In this document: positions 7,212-15,362 of the stretch, one piece after another
How the letters are laid out: each line of letters begins with the position of its first letter
How positions within the stretch are numbered: position 1 is the stretch's first letter
Assembly (NCBI GenBank): GCA_050302475.1
Contig: JBNLBF010000003.1
Location: 140,837-204,836 of the forward strand
Length of the DNA: 64,000 nt
Origin: NORP23 sp050302475
Lineage (GTDB): Bacteria > Pseudomonadota > Alphaproteobacteria > Rhodobacterales > Rhodobacteraceae
Direction of reading: 5' to 3'
Notes under the pieces: model-generated
Told to the model about the DNA's origin: nothing
Database searches by the model: none
What the model saw: the letters and a program-made list of their open reading frames with translations, nothing else
Position numbers and translations under genes: made by a program

Positions 7212-7954
7212 CTTTTGCTTCGGTATTCGGTCGGATTCACTCCCGTGAATTCCTTAAACGCGGAGTTGAAGGCGCTGAGCGAGTTGTAACCAACATCAAG
7301 TGCGATTTGGGTGATTTGCAGATCAGTGCTGAGGAGCTCGATTGCGCGGACCATCCGCATTCTGCGTTGGGCTTGGCGCCATGTCATGCCGACCTCGTCC
7401 GCGAAGCGCCGGGCGAGAGTGCGTTCGGACATATGCGCTGCGGCGGCGACTGCAATGAAGGGGATGTCTTGATCCAGCATTTCCTCCGTGAATGTCAGTG
7501 CCTGTTTCAGCGCGTTGGATTTGCCGAGGGGCACCCAGCTGTTGGCAGGACGGCGGGACAGTTCGTGGCAGGTGAGGCCGAGGGTTTTGAACAATTGTAT
7601 TGCGTAATCGGACAAGCTGTCGCTTTCGGGTCCGAAGGCGCGGCATTCCAGCACCATCTCGCGGGCCAAGGGGGTCATATCGAACACGACGCCTGAAGGG
7701 GTCGGCTCGGGTACGAACCCCTCGGCAAACAGGACAGAGCAGCAAGTGGCTGTGCGCGGGATCTCGACAATGATCGGATCACTGGCGGCGATCCAGGCGG
7801 CACGGGATGGGGGGAGGGTCCAGCAACGATCATCGGTGATCAGCCGCAGCGATCCTTCGGAGGCATAAAGCAAATAATGTCGATCGGTCCGGAACGGTTT
7901 GGGCGGTTCCGGATCGAAGGTTTTATGGAAACAAAAGGCGGGTAGATCACTCAT
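7208..7954 (-). CDS. AraC-family transcriptional regulator
   Basis: 248 aa: an N-terminal ligand-sensing region with a cupin-like beta pattern (about 1-140) and a C-terminal double HTH (about 150-245) with VAAAAHMSERTLARRFADEV and IALDVGYNSLSAFNSAFKEF, then TGVNPTEYR, the AraC signature. It is the last of three minus-strand genes (methyltransferase, ABM protein, this regulator) with gaps of 10 and 24 bp, so it probably belongs to one operon. Ligand and targets unknown. Confidence 0.9.
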   Translation of the reverse strand: MSDLPAFCFHKTFDPEPPKPFRTDRHYLLYASEGSLRLITDDRCWTLPPSRAAWIAASDPIIVEIPRTATCCSVLFAEGFVPEPTPSGVVFDMTPLAREMVLECRAFGPESDSLSDYAIQLFKTLGLTCHELSRRPANSWVPLGKSNALKQALTFTEEMLDQDIPFIAVAAAAHMSERTLARRFADEVGMTWRQAQRRMRMVRAIELLSTDLQITQIALDVGYNSLSAFNSAFKEFTGVNPTEYRSKS

Positions 7955-7978
7955 ATCAGTTTCTACCTCGCCTTCCGC

Positions 7979-8272
7979 TCAGGCGGCAAGTTTTGCTTCA
8001 AACGCGCGGCTGGTGGGGGTGCCGACCATTACCGGTTTGATCGTTGCCATGGCGGTGGCGTAGGCTTCACTTTCCTTATAGGCGGCGAAGGCGGCGGCGT
8101 CCTCCCATTCCTCGACCAGAACGATTTTGGCCGGAGCGCCATTGATAGCGCAAGATCTGAAGGCAAGGCAGCCGGGCATGGCGAGCGCTTTGGCCCGGTC
8201 AGTTTCCAGGGCGGCGACGGTTTCGGCCACAGCCTCGGGTTTGATGTCGACGTCAACGATGATGATAAGCAT
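7979..8272 (-). CDS. ABM-domain protein (putative antibiotic biosynthesis monooxygenase fold)
   Basis: 97 aa; start at 8272 chosen for its AAGGAG site and the typical opening MLIIIVDVDIKPEAVAET. The pattern VEEWEDAAAFAAYKESEAYA is the conserved strand-helix of the ABM ferredoxin-like fold. Such proteins are dimeric and range from quinol monooxygenases to enzymes of unknown activity, so no substrate can be given. Second gene of the methyltransferase-ABM-araC cluster. Confidence 0.8.
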   Translation of the reverse strand: MLIIIVDVDIKPEAVAETVAALETDRAKALAMPGCLAFRSCAINGAPAKIVLVEEWEDAAAFAAYKESEAYATAMATIKPVMVGTPTSRAFEAKLAA

Positions 8273-8282
8273 GATATACTCC

Positions 8283-8894
8283 TTAAATGGTGGCGTGATA
8301 GCCGCAGCTAAGTCGGGCGGGGACGCCGGTTGAAAACGGGTGGGTGGTGATCTGGGCGAAGCCGACATCGGCCAGCATTTGTGCGACACGTGCCGGGCGG
8401 AAAGCACGGTGGTGCCAAAGGAATTGCAGAAAAATCGTGCAGATATGCGGCTTGCTGACGGTCAGCAGCAGCTGGCCGCCCGGACGCAGCGCCCTTCGCA
8501 AGGTGCGAAGCGCGGCGATTGGGTCGGGGCAATGTTCAATTGCATGCGCGCATAGGATCAGGTCGTAGCTATTCGGTCGCAATGCTTCGAGGGACTGGTT
8601 CAGGCAAGTCGGTTGAATATGCGGGGCAACGCGGCTGGCGGCAGTCGCCAGCATCTCGGCGGAGATATCGAGCAGGTCCAGCGATGCCGGACGGCGGGAC
8701 TGAAGAAGTGCCAGCGCAAAATCCCCACAGCCGGTTCCTGCGTCAAGCGCGTGAGCGGAAGTGACGTCCATCGGTAGTGTCTGCGCAATCAGATCCCCAA
8801 AGGCTTCCGGATAAGACAGGCGTTCCAGCTTCTGCCACCAACGCGGGGCGGCTTTGTCGTAGCGGGCGGCGAGGGATTGGTAAGTATCTGTCAT
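8283..8894 (-). CDS. Class I SAM-dependent methyltransferase
   Basis: 203 aa. HALDAGTGCGDFALALL (about residues 48-64) is SAM-binding motif I, LDLLDISAEML motif II, and LILCAHAIEHCPDP motif IV, followed by LRPGGQLLLTVSKP. This is the Methyltransf_11/25 type (ubiquinone/menaquinone or small-molecule methyltransferase-like). Substrate is not evident. First gene of the three-gene cluster with the ABM protein and the AraC regulator, suggesting a small-molecule modification under AraC control. Confidence 0.85.
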   Translation of the reverse strand: MTDTYQSLAARYDKAAPRWWQKLERLSYPEAFGDLIAQTLPMDVTSAHALDAGTGCGDFALALLQSRRPASLDLLDISAEMLATAASRVAPHIQPTCLNQSLEALRPNSYDLILCAHAIEHCPDPIAALRTLRRALRPGGQLLLTVSKPHICTIFLQFLWHHRAFRPARVAQMLADVGFAQITTHPFSTGVPARLSCGYHATI

Positions 8895-9094
8895 GCAGAG
8901 CTTTTGCCATGGACCTGCAAGGCACGCTGTCGCCGTTCAGACAGAGATTTGCTCGAAACAGACAAAACGCCCGGACCGGACTTTCCACCGCCCAAACCTA
9001 AGCCTGCCCAGCGAAATGTAGGCAGCGTGGAGAGGCGTTTTCATATTGCACCCGACATTTCAGCGTGGTCTATTTCCGTCAAAGGAACCATTTC

Positions 9095-10330
9095 ATGTTC
9101 AAACCCAGACGCATCGTCAAACTTGCCGATACCGGTGAGCTGCCTCGCTGGCAGCGCCCAACCTCTTTGCTGATCCTGTTTGCCATCGCCATGCCGCTGG
9201 CCTTTTCGACCTGGGTCGCGCTGATGAACAATTTCGTTAAGGAGGTCGGCGGGTTCACCGGTGTGGAGCTTGGCTGGCAGCAATCGATCCGCGAGGTTCC
9301 CGGCTTTCTCGCCATCGGCGTCATCGCCATCATCATTTTCATGCGCGAGCAGGTACTGGCGGTGGTTGCGTTGCTGATGCTGGGATTTGCGGTGATGGTG
9401 ACGGCGCAGTTTCCCAGCTTCTCGGGCATCCTGCTGACCACGGTCATCAGCTCGGTCGGCTTTCACTATTTCGAAACCGTCAACCAATCGCTGCAATTGC
9501 AATGGATCGACAAGAAACGTGCGCCACAGACGCTGGGCTGGTTGGTGGCGGCTGGGTCGGCGACCTCGCTGGTCGTTTACGGGCTGCTGGTGATGAGCTG
9601 GAAGACCTTCGATTTGGCTTACAACACGGTCTACATGATTGGCGGGGGGGCATCCCTCCTGCTGGTGCTGGTCGCCTGGTTTGCCTATCCGCAGTTCGAG
9701 GCCCCGCATCCGCAGTTAAAAAAGATGGTCCTGCGCAGGCGCTACTGGCTCTACTATGCGTTGCAATTCATGGCAGGTGCACGGCGTCAGATTTTTATGG
9801 TGTTTGCGGCCTTCATGATGGTCGAACATTTCGGGTTCGAGGTCCATGAAGTCACGGCGCTGTTCCTGATCAACTATGTTGCCAATATGATCTTTGCGCC
9901 ATTGATGGGCCATGTGATCGCGCGGGTGGGGGAACGCAACGCGCTGACGTTCGAATATGTCGGACTGACGATCGTGTTCATGTTGTATGGCGGGATCTAT
10001 TATTTTGGCTGGGGTGTGGTACTGGCGGCGACGCTGTATGTCGTGGACCATCTGTTTTTTGCGCTGGCGTTTGCATTGAAGACGTATTTTCAGAAGATTG
10101 CGGATCCGGGAGATATTGCGCCAACCGCTGCTGTGGCCTTCACGATTAACCACATTGCAGCTGTGTTTTTGCCCGCTTCCTTGGGATATTTGTGGATCGT
10201 ATCGCCGTCAGCCGTGTTCATTCTGGCGGCGGGGATGGCCATGACGTCACTATGTCTGGCACTGATGATCCCGCGACATCCCGAGCCGGGGAACGAAACG
10301 CGGTTCTCGCGGATATTGGCGACTGCCTAA
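9095..10330 (+). CDS. MFS transporter
   Basis: 411 aa and about 11-12 membrane segments (for example LLILFAIAMPLAFSTWVALM and LAIGVIAIIIFM), with a basic cytoplasmic middle loop (LKKMVLRRRYW). The start at 9095 has AAAGGAA upstream. The pattern fits a Major Facilitator-like protein; no family-specific substrate motif is visible. It ends head-on with soxR, overlapping by 4 nt (CTAA). A 200-bp gap upstream (8895-9094) separates it from the divergent methyltransferase gene and holds nothing I can name. Confidence 0.8.
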   Translation: MFKPRRIVKLADTGELPRWQRPTSLLILFAIAMPLAFSTWVALMNNFVKEVGGFTGVELGWQQSIREVPGFLAIGVIAIIIFMREQVLAVVALLMLGFAVMVTAQFPSFSGILLTTVISSVGFHYFETVNQSLQLQWIDKKRAPQTLGWLVAAGSATSLVVYGLLVMSWKTFDLAYNTVYMIGGGASLLLVLVAWFAYPQFEAPHPQLKKMVLRRRYWLYYALQFMAGARRQIFMVFAAFMMVEHFGFEVHEVTALFLINYVANMIFAPLMGHVIARVGERNALTFEYVGLTIVFMLYGGIYYFGWGVVLAATLYVVDHLFFALAFALKTYFQKIADPGDIAPTAAVAFTINHIAAVFLPASLGYLWIVSPSAVFILAAGMAMTSLCLALMIPRHPEPGNETRFSRILATA

Positions 10331-10782
10331 ATCTCGTCCGAGCGGTCCCCCATCAGGTAGCGCGGGCCGGTGCCGCGCGACGCGGCTTTGTCCTCGGGAT
10401 TATAGAGTTTGCATTTCGCCAGCGACAGGCACCCACAGCCGATACAGCCGTCGAGGTTGTCGCGCAGCCGGATCAGGGTGTCGATCTTCTGGTCCAGTTC
10501 GCTGCGAAAACCGCGCGAGATTTTCTGCCAGTCCCGCGCGTTGGGCGTGCGGGCATCCGGCAGGCTTTCGAACTGGTCGCAAATCTGATCAAGGCTAAAC
10601 CCCAATTGTTGGGCGATGATCACGAACGACAAGCGCCGAATATCCGATTTCAGAAACCGACGCTGCCCGCCCGCGTTGCGTTCGGGATGGACCAGACCCA
10701 GTTCCTCATAGAACCGGATCGCAGATACGGCCAAGCCGGTGCGGCGTGCCAGATCGCCGATGGAAATGGTTTTATCGACCAT
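10327..10782 (-). CDS. soxR: Redox-sensitive transcriptional activator SoxR
   Basis: MerR-family dimer with a [2Fe-2S] cluster that senses redox-cycling compounds or superoxide. 151 aa from 10782 (an upstream in-frame start crosses the operator). HTH: SIGDLARRTGLAVSAIRFYE; cluster motif C-x2-C-x-C-x5-C at Cys113, 116, 118 and 124 (CIGCGCLSLAKC). It is divergent from the VOC gene, with a perfect SoxR operator in between. Outside enterics SoxR usually controls small sets of transport or modification genes directly, not soxS; none is seen here. Confidence 0.96.
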   Translation of the reverse strand: MVDKTISIGDLARRTGLAVSAIRFYEELGLVHPERNAGGQRRFLKSDIRRLSFVIIAQQLGFSLDQICDQFESLPDARTPNARDWQKISRGFRSELDQKIDTLIRLRDNLDGCIGCGCLSLAKCKLYNPEDKAASRGTGPRYLMGDRSDEI

Positions 10783-10793
10783 GTGAAAACCTC

Positions 10794-10824
10794 TTGACCT
10801 CAAGTTAACTTGAGGAATTACACA
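10794..10824 (+). promoter_or_regulatory. SoxR operator within a 19-bp-spaced promoter
   Basis: Perfect 18-bp palindrome CCTCAAGTTAACTTGAGG at 10798-10815, the classical SoxR-box sequence. It sits between TTGACC (10794-10799) and TACACA (10819-10824), which are 19 bp apart: the over-long spacer typical of MerR-family promoters, untwisted by the activated regulator. It would drive the VOC gene starting at 10860 and may also affect soxR. Confidence 0.9.
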
Positions 10825-10859
10825 AGGCTCATCGAAACACAAGCGAAAGGAAAAACCCA

Positions 10860-11243
10860 ATGGGAAACACGTTTCTGGAACATGTTAACGCAACCGTCAG
10901 TGATCCGGCCAAGACTGCCGCGATGCTGGTCGATGTCTTCGGCTGGCACATCCGCTGGGAAGGGGACAGCATTCATGGCGGCCACACGATCCATGTGGGG
11001 ACAGACGACAGCTATGTTGCGCTCTATAAGCCGCCCGCGATCACCGCCAAGGAGTATCAGAATTATTACACCGTCGGCGGGCTGAACCATCTGGGGATTG
11101 TCGTCGATGATCTGGATGCGGTGGAAAAGAAGGTCGATGCGCACGGGTTCAAGACCCATTCGCATGCCGATTATGAACCCGGGCGGCGGTTCTATTTCCA
11201 TGATGATGACGGGGTCGAATTCGAAGTCGTGAGTTACGCCTGA
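10860..11243 (+). CDS. VOC-family (glyoxalase/bleomycin-resistance fold) protein, probable SoxR target
   Basis: 127 aa, two beta-alpha-beta-beta-beta modules. Likely metal ligands are His8 (LEHVN), His77 (GGLNHLGIVVDD) and Glu122 (the G-x-x-x-E end of the fold). VOC proteins include glyoxalases, dioxygenases and drug-binding resistance proteins; the substrate cannot be told. It directly follows the SoxR-type promoter, so it is probably induced by redox-cycling compounds and may modify or bind them; that is inference. Confidence 0.85.
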   Translation: MGNTFLEHVNATVSDPAKTAAMLVDVFGWHIRWEGDSIHGGHTIHVGTDDSYVALYKPPAITAKEYQNYYTVGGLNHLGIVVDDLDAVEKKVDAHGFKTHSHADYEPGRRFYFHDDDGVEFEVVSYA

Positions 11244-11317
11244 TCAAACAAGGGTGAAGGCCTCTTGGCGGGAGCGGATGGAAGGGTTACTTTCCTCCCA
11301 ACCGATAGGAGGCCTTT

Positions 11318-11965
11318 ATGCTGTTTTCCCGCAAGAAATCTGAAATGCCCGCAGCGGCGGATGCATTGCCCGGCCGCGCCGATCCGATCCCGACCGAAAC
11401 GCATCACTTCGTCAATGGCAACCCATTGAAGGGGCCGTATCCCGAGGGCGCAGAGTTCGCCATGTTTGGGATGGGCTGTTTCTGGGGCGTGGAGCGTAAA
11501 TTCTGGCAGCTGCCCGGCGTGTGGGTGACGGCGGTTGGTTATGCCGGTGGCTATACGCCGAATGCAACCTACGAAGAAGTTTGCAGCGGGCGAACCGGGC
11601 ATAACGAGGTTGTGCAGGTTGTCATTGACCCATCCAAGATCAGCTACGAAGAGCTGCTGAAGGTCTTCTGGGAAGGGCATGACCCGACGCAAGGCATGCG
11701 GCAGGGGAATGATATGGGGACGCAGTATCGCTCCGGCATTTACACGTTCTCGGATACACAGAAGGTGTCAGCGGAAACGACGAAGGCTGCGTTTCAGGAA
11801 CGGTTGGCGGACAAAGGCTATTGCCAGATCACAACCGAGATCCTCCCCGCGCCGGAATTCTATTATGCCGAGGATTACCACCAGCAATATCTGGCGAAAA
11901 ATCCCGCCGGATATTGCGGCCTTGGCGGCACGGGTGTGACCTGCCCGATCGGCCTGACGGCTTGA
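11318..11965 (+). CDS. msrA: Peptide methionine (S)-S-oxide reductase MsrA
   Basis: Repairs methionine-S-sulfoxide in proteins. 215 aa; the GCFWG motif puts the catalytic Cys at residue 54, EGHDPTQ and GTQYRSGIY follow as usual, and C-terminal Cys (GYCGLGG and VTCP) are the likely resolving residues. Start at 11318 with AGGAGG upstream. Lies 74 bp after the VOC gene on the same strand, so it might also come under the SoxR promoter by read-through, which would fit an oxidative-stress role. Confidence 0.96.
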   Translation: MLFSRKKSEMPAAADALPGRADPIPTETHHFVNGNPLKGPYPEGAEFAMFGMGCFWGVERKFWQLPGVWVTAVGYAGGYTPNATYEEVCSGRTGHNEVVQVVIDPSKISYEELLKVFWEGHDPTQGMRQGNDMGTQYRSGIYTFSDTQKVSAETTKAAFQERLADKGYCQITTEILPAPEFYYAEDYHQQYLAKNPAGYCGLGGTGVTCPIGLTA

Positions 11966-12010
11966 CCTTTTCTGCAGGCGGCAATATCCGCCTGCGGGAA
12001 GGAGAGCTAT

Positions 12011-12880
12011 ATGACCACCTACACCGCACTGACGACGCTTAACGGCAAGGCGCAGGCAGAGATGCTGGGCGAATTGATGGAGCGTCTGGACCCCGCACCA
12101 ATCGGTGTAGGGGTGTTTGAGGTCGAAGATGGCTCTGGCATTTGGGAGGTCGGCGGCTATTTCACCGGTCGCCCGGACGAGGCCGGTCTGGCGCTGCTGG
12201 CCGTCATACACGACGCTAAACCGTTTGCCGTGTCGAAGGTCGAGGACCGGGATTGGGTCAGCCAGGTGCGGCGCGAGCTGACACCTGTGCCTGCTGGACG
12301 GTTCGTCGTTTACGGCGGCCATGATCGCGACGTGATCCCATCCAATAAGATCGGGCTGGAGATCGAGGCCGCAATGGCATTCGGCACTGGCCATCATGGA
12401 ACCACTCAAGGGTGCCTGATGGCGCTCGATGATTTGGTCACCAAGGGCTATGTCGCGACGAACGTGGCCGATATCGGCAGCGGCACGGGCGTGCTGGCGA
12501 TGGCGGCAGCCTCCGTCTGGCCGTGCCGGGCGATTGCGTCCGATATCGATCCGGTGGCGGAGATGACGGCGCGGGCGAATGTGGCGGCGAATGGATTGCG
12601 CCACCGCGTGGCAACCTGCACGGCGGTTGGCTTTCGCAGTGACCGTATCCGGGAGCGCGCGCCATTTGATCTGATCTTCGCCAATATCCTCGCCAACCCT
12701 CTGAAACGACTGGCACCGGATATGGCGCTGCATTCCGCCCCGGGCACGGTCATTATTTTGTCAGGTATCCTGAATCGTCAGGCGCTGGGGGTTGAATCCG
12801 TCTATCGCGGACATGGGTTCAATCGTATGGCCAAACGTGTGATCGGCGAATGGACCACACTGACACTGATCCGAAACTAA
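12011..12880 (+). CDS. prmA: Ribosomal protein L11 methyltransferase PrmA
   Basis: Trimethylates L11 using SAM. 289 aa: N-terminal substrate-recognition part, then AMAFGTGHHGTTQGCLMAL, DIGSGTGVLAMAAA (motif I), ASDIDPVA, and DLIFANILANPL, the family's catalytic N-x-L-A-x-x-L motif. AAGGAG ribosome binding site. It follows msrA by 45 bp. The linker and Methyltransferase cores are intact. Confidence 0.94.
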   Translation: MTTYTALTTLNGKAQAEMLGELMERLDPAPIGVGVFEVEDGSGIWEVGGYFTGRPDEAGLALLAVIHDAKPFAVSKVEDRDWVSQVRRELTPVPAGRFVVYGGHDRDVIPSNKIGLEIEAAMAFGTGHHGTTQGCLMALDDLVTKGYVATNVADIGSGTGVLAMAAASVWPCRAIASDIDPVAEMTARANVAANGLRHRVATCTAVGFRSDRIRERAPFDLIFANILANPLKRLAPDMALHSAPGTVIILSGILNRQALGVESVYRGHGFNRMAKRVIGEWTTLTLIRN

Positions 12881-12902
12881 AAAGCCGCCCGATGGGCGGC
12901 TT
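12879..12902 (-). terminator. Intrinsic terminator of the DUF1127 gene (minus strand)
   Basis: AAGCCGCCC, loop GAT, GGGCGGCTT: perfect 9-bp stem (12882-12902), followed on the minus strand by a T-run (12883-12879). On the plus strand there is no T-run after it, so it serves the minus-strand gene, although the hairpin may also protect the prmA mRNA end. Confidence 0.85.
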
Positions 12903-12927
12903 GGAAAGCGTCTCTCTGATTTGAAAA

Positions 12928-13146
12928 TCAGAGGAAGTTCACGACGTTCGATACGTTGCGGATATCACCGCGTGTGATGCCGATATCGTGCAGCTGAGCG
13001 TCCGACAATTTGGACAGCTCGATTGCAGTGCGACGAGCGTTGGAATACGCGCGGATACGGGCGACAATGCCATCTACAAAAGACACAGCTTTGTAGGTTG
13101 AAATAGCGCCGAACGGCAGCGCGCGAGTGGTTTCGATGTTGGCCAT
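12928..13146 (-). CDS. DUF1127 small protein
   Basis: 72 aa. The C-terminal part IELSKLSDAQLHDIGITRGD is the DUF1127 (YjiS-like) signature; the N-terminal half is predicted helical (VDGIVARIRAYSNARRTAI). Proteins of this Arg-rich family have been shown in alphaproteobacteria to bind RNA and affect sRNA maturation or turnover; a direct role for this copy is not shown. Good GGAGGAG site. Unlike the second copy at 43391, no CCTCCTCCC-loop sRNA follows it. It is divergent from the FNR-box-controlled channel gene. Confidence 0.9.
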   Translation of the reverse strand: MANIETTRALPFGAISTYKAVSFVDGIVARIRAYSNARRTAIELSKLSDAQLHDIGITRGDIRNVSNVVNFL

Positions 13147-13289
13147 TTGGCTCCTCCATTAATCTGATCATTACGTTTGCAGCGCGCATGTAGTCCCGTC
13201 CTTTGAATTCCACAACAGATGGTTTTGCATAGTCCTCATGCAATTTTTGCATAGCTCATTAACAGCAGAATAATGTCGTCATTTCGGCT

Positions 13290-13303
13290 TTGACCTCAAT
13301 CAA
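13290..13303 (+). promoter_or_regulatory. FNR/FnrL-type operator
   Basis: TTGAC-CTCA-ATCAA matches the FnrL consensus TTGAy-N4-rTCAA. It is centred about 56 bp before the start codon of the formate/nitrite channel gene and points to oxygen-limited induction. The intergenic region 13147-13352 is shared with the divergent DUF1127 gene. Confidence 0.75.
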
Positions 13304-13352
13304 AGACATGCGACAGTTCGCTGCTATTGATGGCACGTAAAAAGGGGACAGA

Positions 13353-14132
13353 ATGACGGATCATCCAACAGGCATAGATGCCTACAAACCTGCCGAGATC
13401 GAAACGCTGGTCGAAAACGCCGGGATCGCTAAGGCGCGGCTGGGAGTGGTGCAAATGTTCACGCTGGCGGTGCTGGCGGGCGCGTTCATCGCGATGGGTG
13501 CGGCGGCTTACACAATGGTCATGACCGGCACGACGCCCGGGTTTGGTCCGGCGCGGTTCCTTGGCGGGATCGTGTTCTCGCTGGGGCTGATACTGGTGGT
13601 GATCGCCGGGGCGGAGCTTTTTACCGGCAATGCGCTGATGATTATCGCGGTAGTGGACCGGAAAATCTCGGTTGCCGAGATGGGTCGCGCCTGGGGGATT
13701 GTCTATGTTGGGAACTTTGTTGGCGCGATTGGAATGGCCGTTCTTTTCGCTTATTCCGGCGTGTTGGACGGGGCCAGTGAAACGGCGATGAAGATCACCG
13801 CCGGAAAGCTGACCTTACCTTGGGATGAGGCACTGATCCGCGCCATTTTATGTAACATTTTCGTCTGCCTTGCGGTCTGGCTGGCACTGGCAGCGCGGAC
13901 CGTTGTGGGCAAGATCCTCTCCATCATCTGGCCGATTGCCAGTTTCGTGATGCTGGGGTTGGAGCACTCCATCGCCAATATGTACCTGATCCCGCAAGGG
14001 TTCTTAGCCGGGGTGACGACGGATATCCCCGGTATGGCGGGCAATCTTTTCTGGGTGACGCTGGGCAATATCATCGGCGGTGCTGGCGGCGTTGGACTGG
14101 CATATCGGTTGGCATATGGGAAGAAAAGCTAA
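13353..14132 (+). CDS. Formate/nitrite transporter (FNT family channel)
   Basis: Pentameric inner-membrane channel for formate, nitrite or related monovalent anions. 259 aa with six membrane segments. Family marks: AGAELFTGNALMI, AILCNIFVCLAVWLAL, GLEHSIANMYLIPQG and GNIIGGAGGVG. Which anion (FocA-, NirC- or HSC-type) cannot be decided; there is no nitrite or formate enzyme adjacent. The upstream FNR box predicts induction under low oxygen. It precedes ruvC by 58 bp but is unlikely to be functionally linked to it. Confidence 0.93.
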   Translation: MTDHPTGIDAYKPAEIETLVENAGIAKARLGVVQMFTLAVLAGAFIAMGAAAYTMVMTGTTPGFGPARFLGGIVFSLGLILVVIAGAELFTGNALMIIAVVDRKISVAEMGRAWGIVYVGNFVGAIGMAVLFAYSGVLDGASETAMKITAGKLTLPWDEALIRAILCNIFVCLAVWLALAARTVVGKILSIIWPIASFVMLGLEHSIANMYLIPQGFLAGVTTDIPGMAGNLFWVTLGNIIGGAGGVGLAYRLAYGKKS

Positions 14133-14190
14133 TCTTCGCTTGGAAGATGTTCTCGTTTCGTGCTATCGCTAATAAAAAAGCGAGAGCAGT

Positions 14191-14694
14191 ATGCGCGTTA
14201 TAGGCATTGACCCGGGATTGCGACGGACCGGCTGGGGCATCGTGGATGTTGACGGCTCGCGCCTGACGCATGTGGCGAACGGTGTTTGCAAGTCCGAAGG
14301 GACGGAGCTGGCCTATCGCCTGTCCAGCCTGTTCGATCAGCTGAACGCAATTTTTACAGAATATGCGCCTGAGACGTCGGCAATTGAACAAACCTTCGTC
14401 AATAAGGACGGCGCGGGAACGCTGAAGCTCGGCCAAGCGCGGGGCGCAATCCTTTTGGTGCCAGCGCAGCGCGGCTTGCCTGTCGCGGAGTATTCGCCGA
14501 ACGCGGTGAAAAAGGTCGTCGTGGGTGTTGGACACGCGGACAAGAAACAGGTCGAACATATGGTACGGATGCAACTGCCGGGGGTGGAGATCGCAGGGGC
14601 GGATGCCTCCGACGCGCTGGCGATTGCCTTATGCCACGCCCACCACGCGCGCTTTGCGGGCAAGCTCGACGCCGCGATTGCGAGGGCCGGATGA
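14191..14694 (+). CDS. ruvC: Holliday junction resolvase RuvC
   Basis: Endonuclease that cuts Holliday junctions in the RuvABC complex. 167 aa; acidic active site visible as Asp7 (IGIDPGLRRTG), Glu66 (AIEQTFV) and the C-terminal ADASDALAIALCH pair. First gene of ruvCAB; its stop overlaps the ruvA start (ATGA). Confidence 0.97.
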   Translation: MRVIGIDPGLRRTGWGIVDVDGSRLTHVANGVCKSEGTELAYRLSSLFDQLNAIFTEYAPETSAIEQTFVNKDGAGTLKLGQARGAILLVPAQRGLPVAEYSPNAVKKVVVGVGHADKKQVEHMVRMQLPGVEIAGADASDALAIALCHAHHARFAGKLDAAIARAG

Positions 14695-15359
14695 TCGGCA
14701 AAGTCACAGGGCGGCTGGATTATCGCGCCGCGGATCACGTGCTGATCGACACGGGCACGGTGGGCTATCTGGTTTACTGTTCCGAACGCACGCTGGCAAC
14801 GATGCCCGCCGTGGGGGGCATGGTTTCACTTTATACCGAGATGGTGGTGCGCGAGGATCTGATGCAGCTTTACGGATTCCCGACCATAGCCGAACGCGAA
14901 TGGCATCGGTTGCTGATAACGGTACAGGGCGTCGGGGCCAAGGCGGCGCTGGCGATCCTTGGCACGCTGGGGCCGGAGGGCACCGGTCGGGCGATTACGT
15001 TGGGCGACGTGAATGCCATCAAATCCGCTCAGGGGATCGGGCCGAAAATCGCGCAGCGCGTGGTGCTGGAACTGAAGAATAAAGCCCCTGACATCATGGC
15101 GCTGGGCGCCAGCGGGGCGCAGGCGGCAGAGGCTGACGACAGCGTCGTCATCGAACCTTCGATTAAAGCTGTGTCAAAGCCTGTCGTGACTGACGGATCA
15201 GCCGCCGCACAGGCGGATGCGCTGTCGGCGCTGGTGAACCTTGGTTATCAGCAGGGCGATGCGGCATCCGCTGTGGCACAGACCTCGGGCGAGATGCCGG
15301 ATGCCGATGCCACCGCCCTGATCCGCGCCGCGCTGCGGCTTTTGGCGCCGAAAGGGTAG
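14691..15359 (+). CDS. ruvA: Holliday junction branch migration protein RuvA
   Basis: Binds the four-way junction and loads RuvB. The start at 14691 (MIGKVTGRLDYRAADHVLID) overlaps the ruvC stop; 222 aa. Domain I OB-fold (1-65), domain II tandem helix-hairpin-helix (LITVQGVGAKAALAILG and IKSAQGIGPKIAQRVVLELK), a flexible linker, and domain III near the end (ALSALVNLGYQQGDAASAV) that contacts RuvB. Confidence 0.97.
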   Translation: MIGKVTGRLDYRAADHVLIDTGTVGYLVYCSERTLATMPAVGGMVSLYTEMVVREDLMQLYGFPTIAEREWHRLLITVQGVGAKAALAILGTLGPEGTGRAITLGDVNAIKSAQGIGPKIAQRVVLELKNKAPDIMALGASGAQAAEADDSVVIEPSIKAVSKPVVTDGSAAAQADALSALVNLGYQQGDAASAVAQTSGEMPDADATALIRAALRLLAPKG

Positions 15360-15362
15360 GCG

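Noticed and set aside
12879..12902. Hairpin as intrinsic terminator of prmA
   Set aside because: On the plus strand it is preceded by A-run and followed by GGAAAG without a T-run; it fits the minus-strand DUF1127 gene instead.
12903..12960. Second CcsR-type sRNA after the DUF1127 gene at 12928
   Set aside because: A hairpin over the stop codon (CTCTGATTT...AATCAGAG) is present but there is no CCTCCTCCC loop.
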